Of a stretch of DNA of 40,393 nucleotides, positions 40,283 through 40,393 are shown one piece after another (the stretch's first letter is position 1; every line of letters begins with the position of its first letter). The DNA is taken from positions 1 to 40,393 of the forward strand of contig WHTJ01000039.1 in assembly GCA_009377795.1 (NCBI GenBank), read 5' to 3'. The DNA is from Propionibacteriales bacterium (GTDB taxonomy: Bacteria; Actinomycetota; Actinomycetes; Propionibacteriales; Nocardioidaceae). Both the position numbers and the translations under genes were made by a program. Under the pieces are notes generated by a model. It made no database searches and was not told the DNA's origin. It worked only from the letters and a program-made list of their open reading frames with translations.

Positions 40283-40393
40283 TGTGGTTCCCCCCGAATC
40301 GTGGAGGGTTTCCCTTTACGCGGCGTCCCGGACGGGGGCCGCGGTGTTCTCGTAGTTGATCGGACTCATCATGCTCGCGGCGGTGTGCCGACG
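40283..40393 (-). mobile_element. Right end of a second IS3-like insertion sequence
   Basis: The element starts near 40283 with TGTGGTTCCCCCCGAATCGT and continues past the window end. Its transposase reads on the minus strand toward this end, so this is the 3' end of the element. The end resembles that of the left-edge IS (both TG-N-GGTTCCCCCSG), but the transposase tails differ. The boundary is placed where VOC homology stops; it could be two bases earlier. Confidence 0.72.
40316..40393 (-). CDS. Transposase C-terminus, IS3-like (partial)
   Basis: The minus strand reads RRHTAASMMSPINYENTAAP and then VRDAA before TAA (40318-40316). RRH(S/T)xxxxxSPxxYE is the classic end of IS3-family OrfB transposases, just after the last DDE glutamate, which lies outside the window. 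The preceding part of the gene continues beyond 40393. Confidence 0.78.
   Translation of the reverse strand, partial: RRHTAASMMSPINYENTAAPVRDAA

Overview
The window is high-GC, densely packed DNA from an actinomycete. The evidence is GTG/ATG starts, many four-base start/stop overlaps, an IdeR/DtxR regulator with every metal ligand in the mycobacterial positions, an actinobacterial-type SerC, a DUF222 (13E12-type) gene, and several genes with a TANNNT box only 6-7 bases before the start codon (leaderless style). The species cannot be fixed from sequence alone. I found no rRNA, tRNA or CRISPR array.

Both window edges are ends of IS3-like insertion sequences. Each edge shows a transposase C-terminus, an end starting TGaGGTTCCCCC or TGtGGTTCCCCC, and a host gene cut at the junction: a DUF222 gene on the left and a VOC/glyoxalase gene on the right.

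Layout. 1.2-8.6 kb: one tightly coupled operon for an Mrp/Mbh-type cation/proton antiporter complex, in the order E-F-G-(A'/B fusion)-C-D-D-small TM protein-D. 8.6-12 kb: a frameshifted MFS gene, a Methyltransf_32-type methyltransferase and a surface-anchored propeller-like protein. 12-15.5 kb: serC, a citrate synthase and divergent pdxH. 15.5-15.7 kb, minus strand: a promoter, an unusually long Shine-Dalgarno, a 12-codon ORF and a perfectly nested three-way-junction RNA; this is the most unexpected object in the window. 15.8-18.1 kb: a GH13 alpha-glucosidase and a hotdog-like protein. 18.3-24.4 kb: ideR, a methyltransferase, an ABC exporter pair, an MFS transporter and a membrane metallophosphoesterase. 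24.4-29 kb: a BtuF-like binding protein, a frameshifted exported protein, a secreted beta-propeller protein and a YegS/DagK lipid kinase.

29-33.7 kb looks like a sulfane-sulfur module. An MBL-rhodanese enzyme and an MFS transporter lie divergent to an ArsR-rhodanese regulator and a cysteine desulfurase. The 84-bp gap between the two arms carries a good promoter overlapped by a small palindrome. 33.7-40.1 kb: a Tat-exported PhoX-like phosphatase, a 61-aa SH3/KOW-like protein, a large zinc-ribbon membrane protein, a HAF-repeat secreted protein and a NIPSNAP-like protein.

A dispersed element with core TGCAATSTCGGCGS occurs at 995, as an inverted pair at 12004-12049, and at 13442. Every copy sits in a gene junction.
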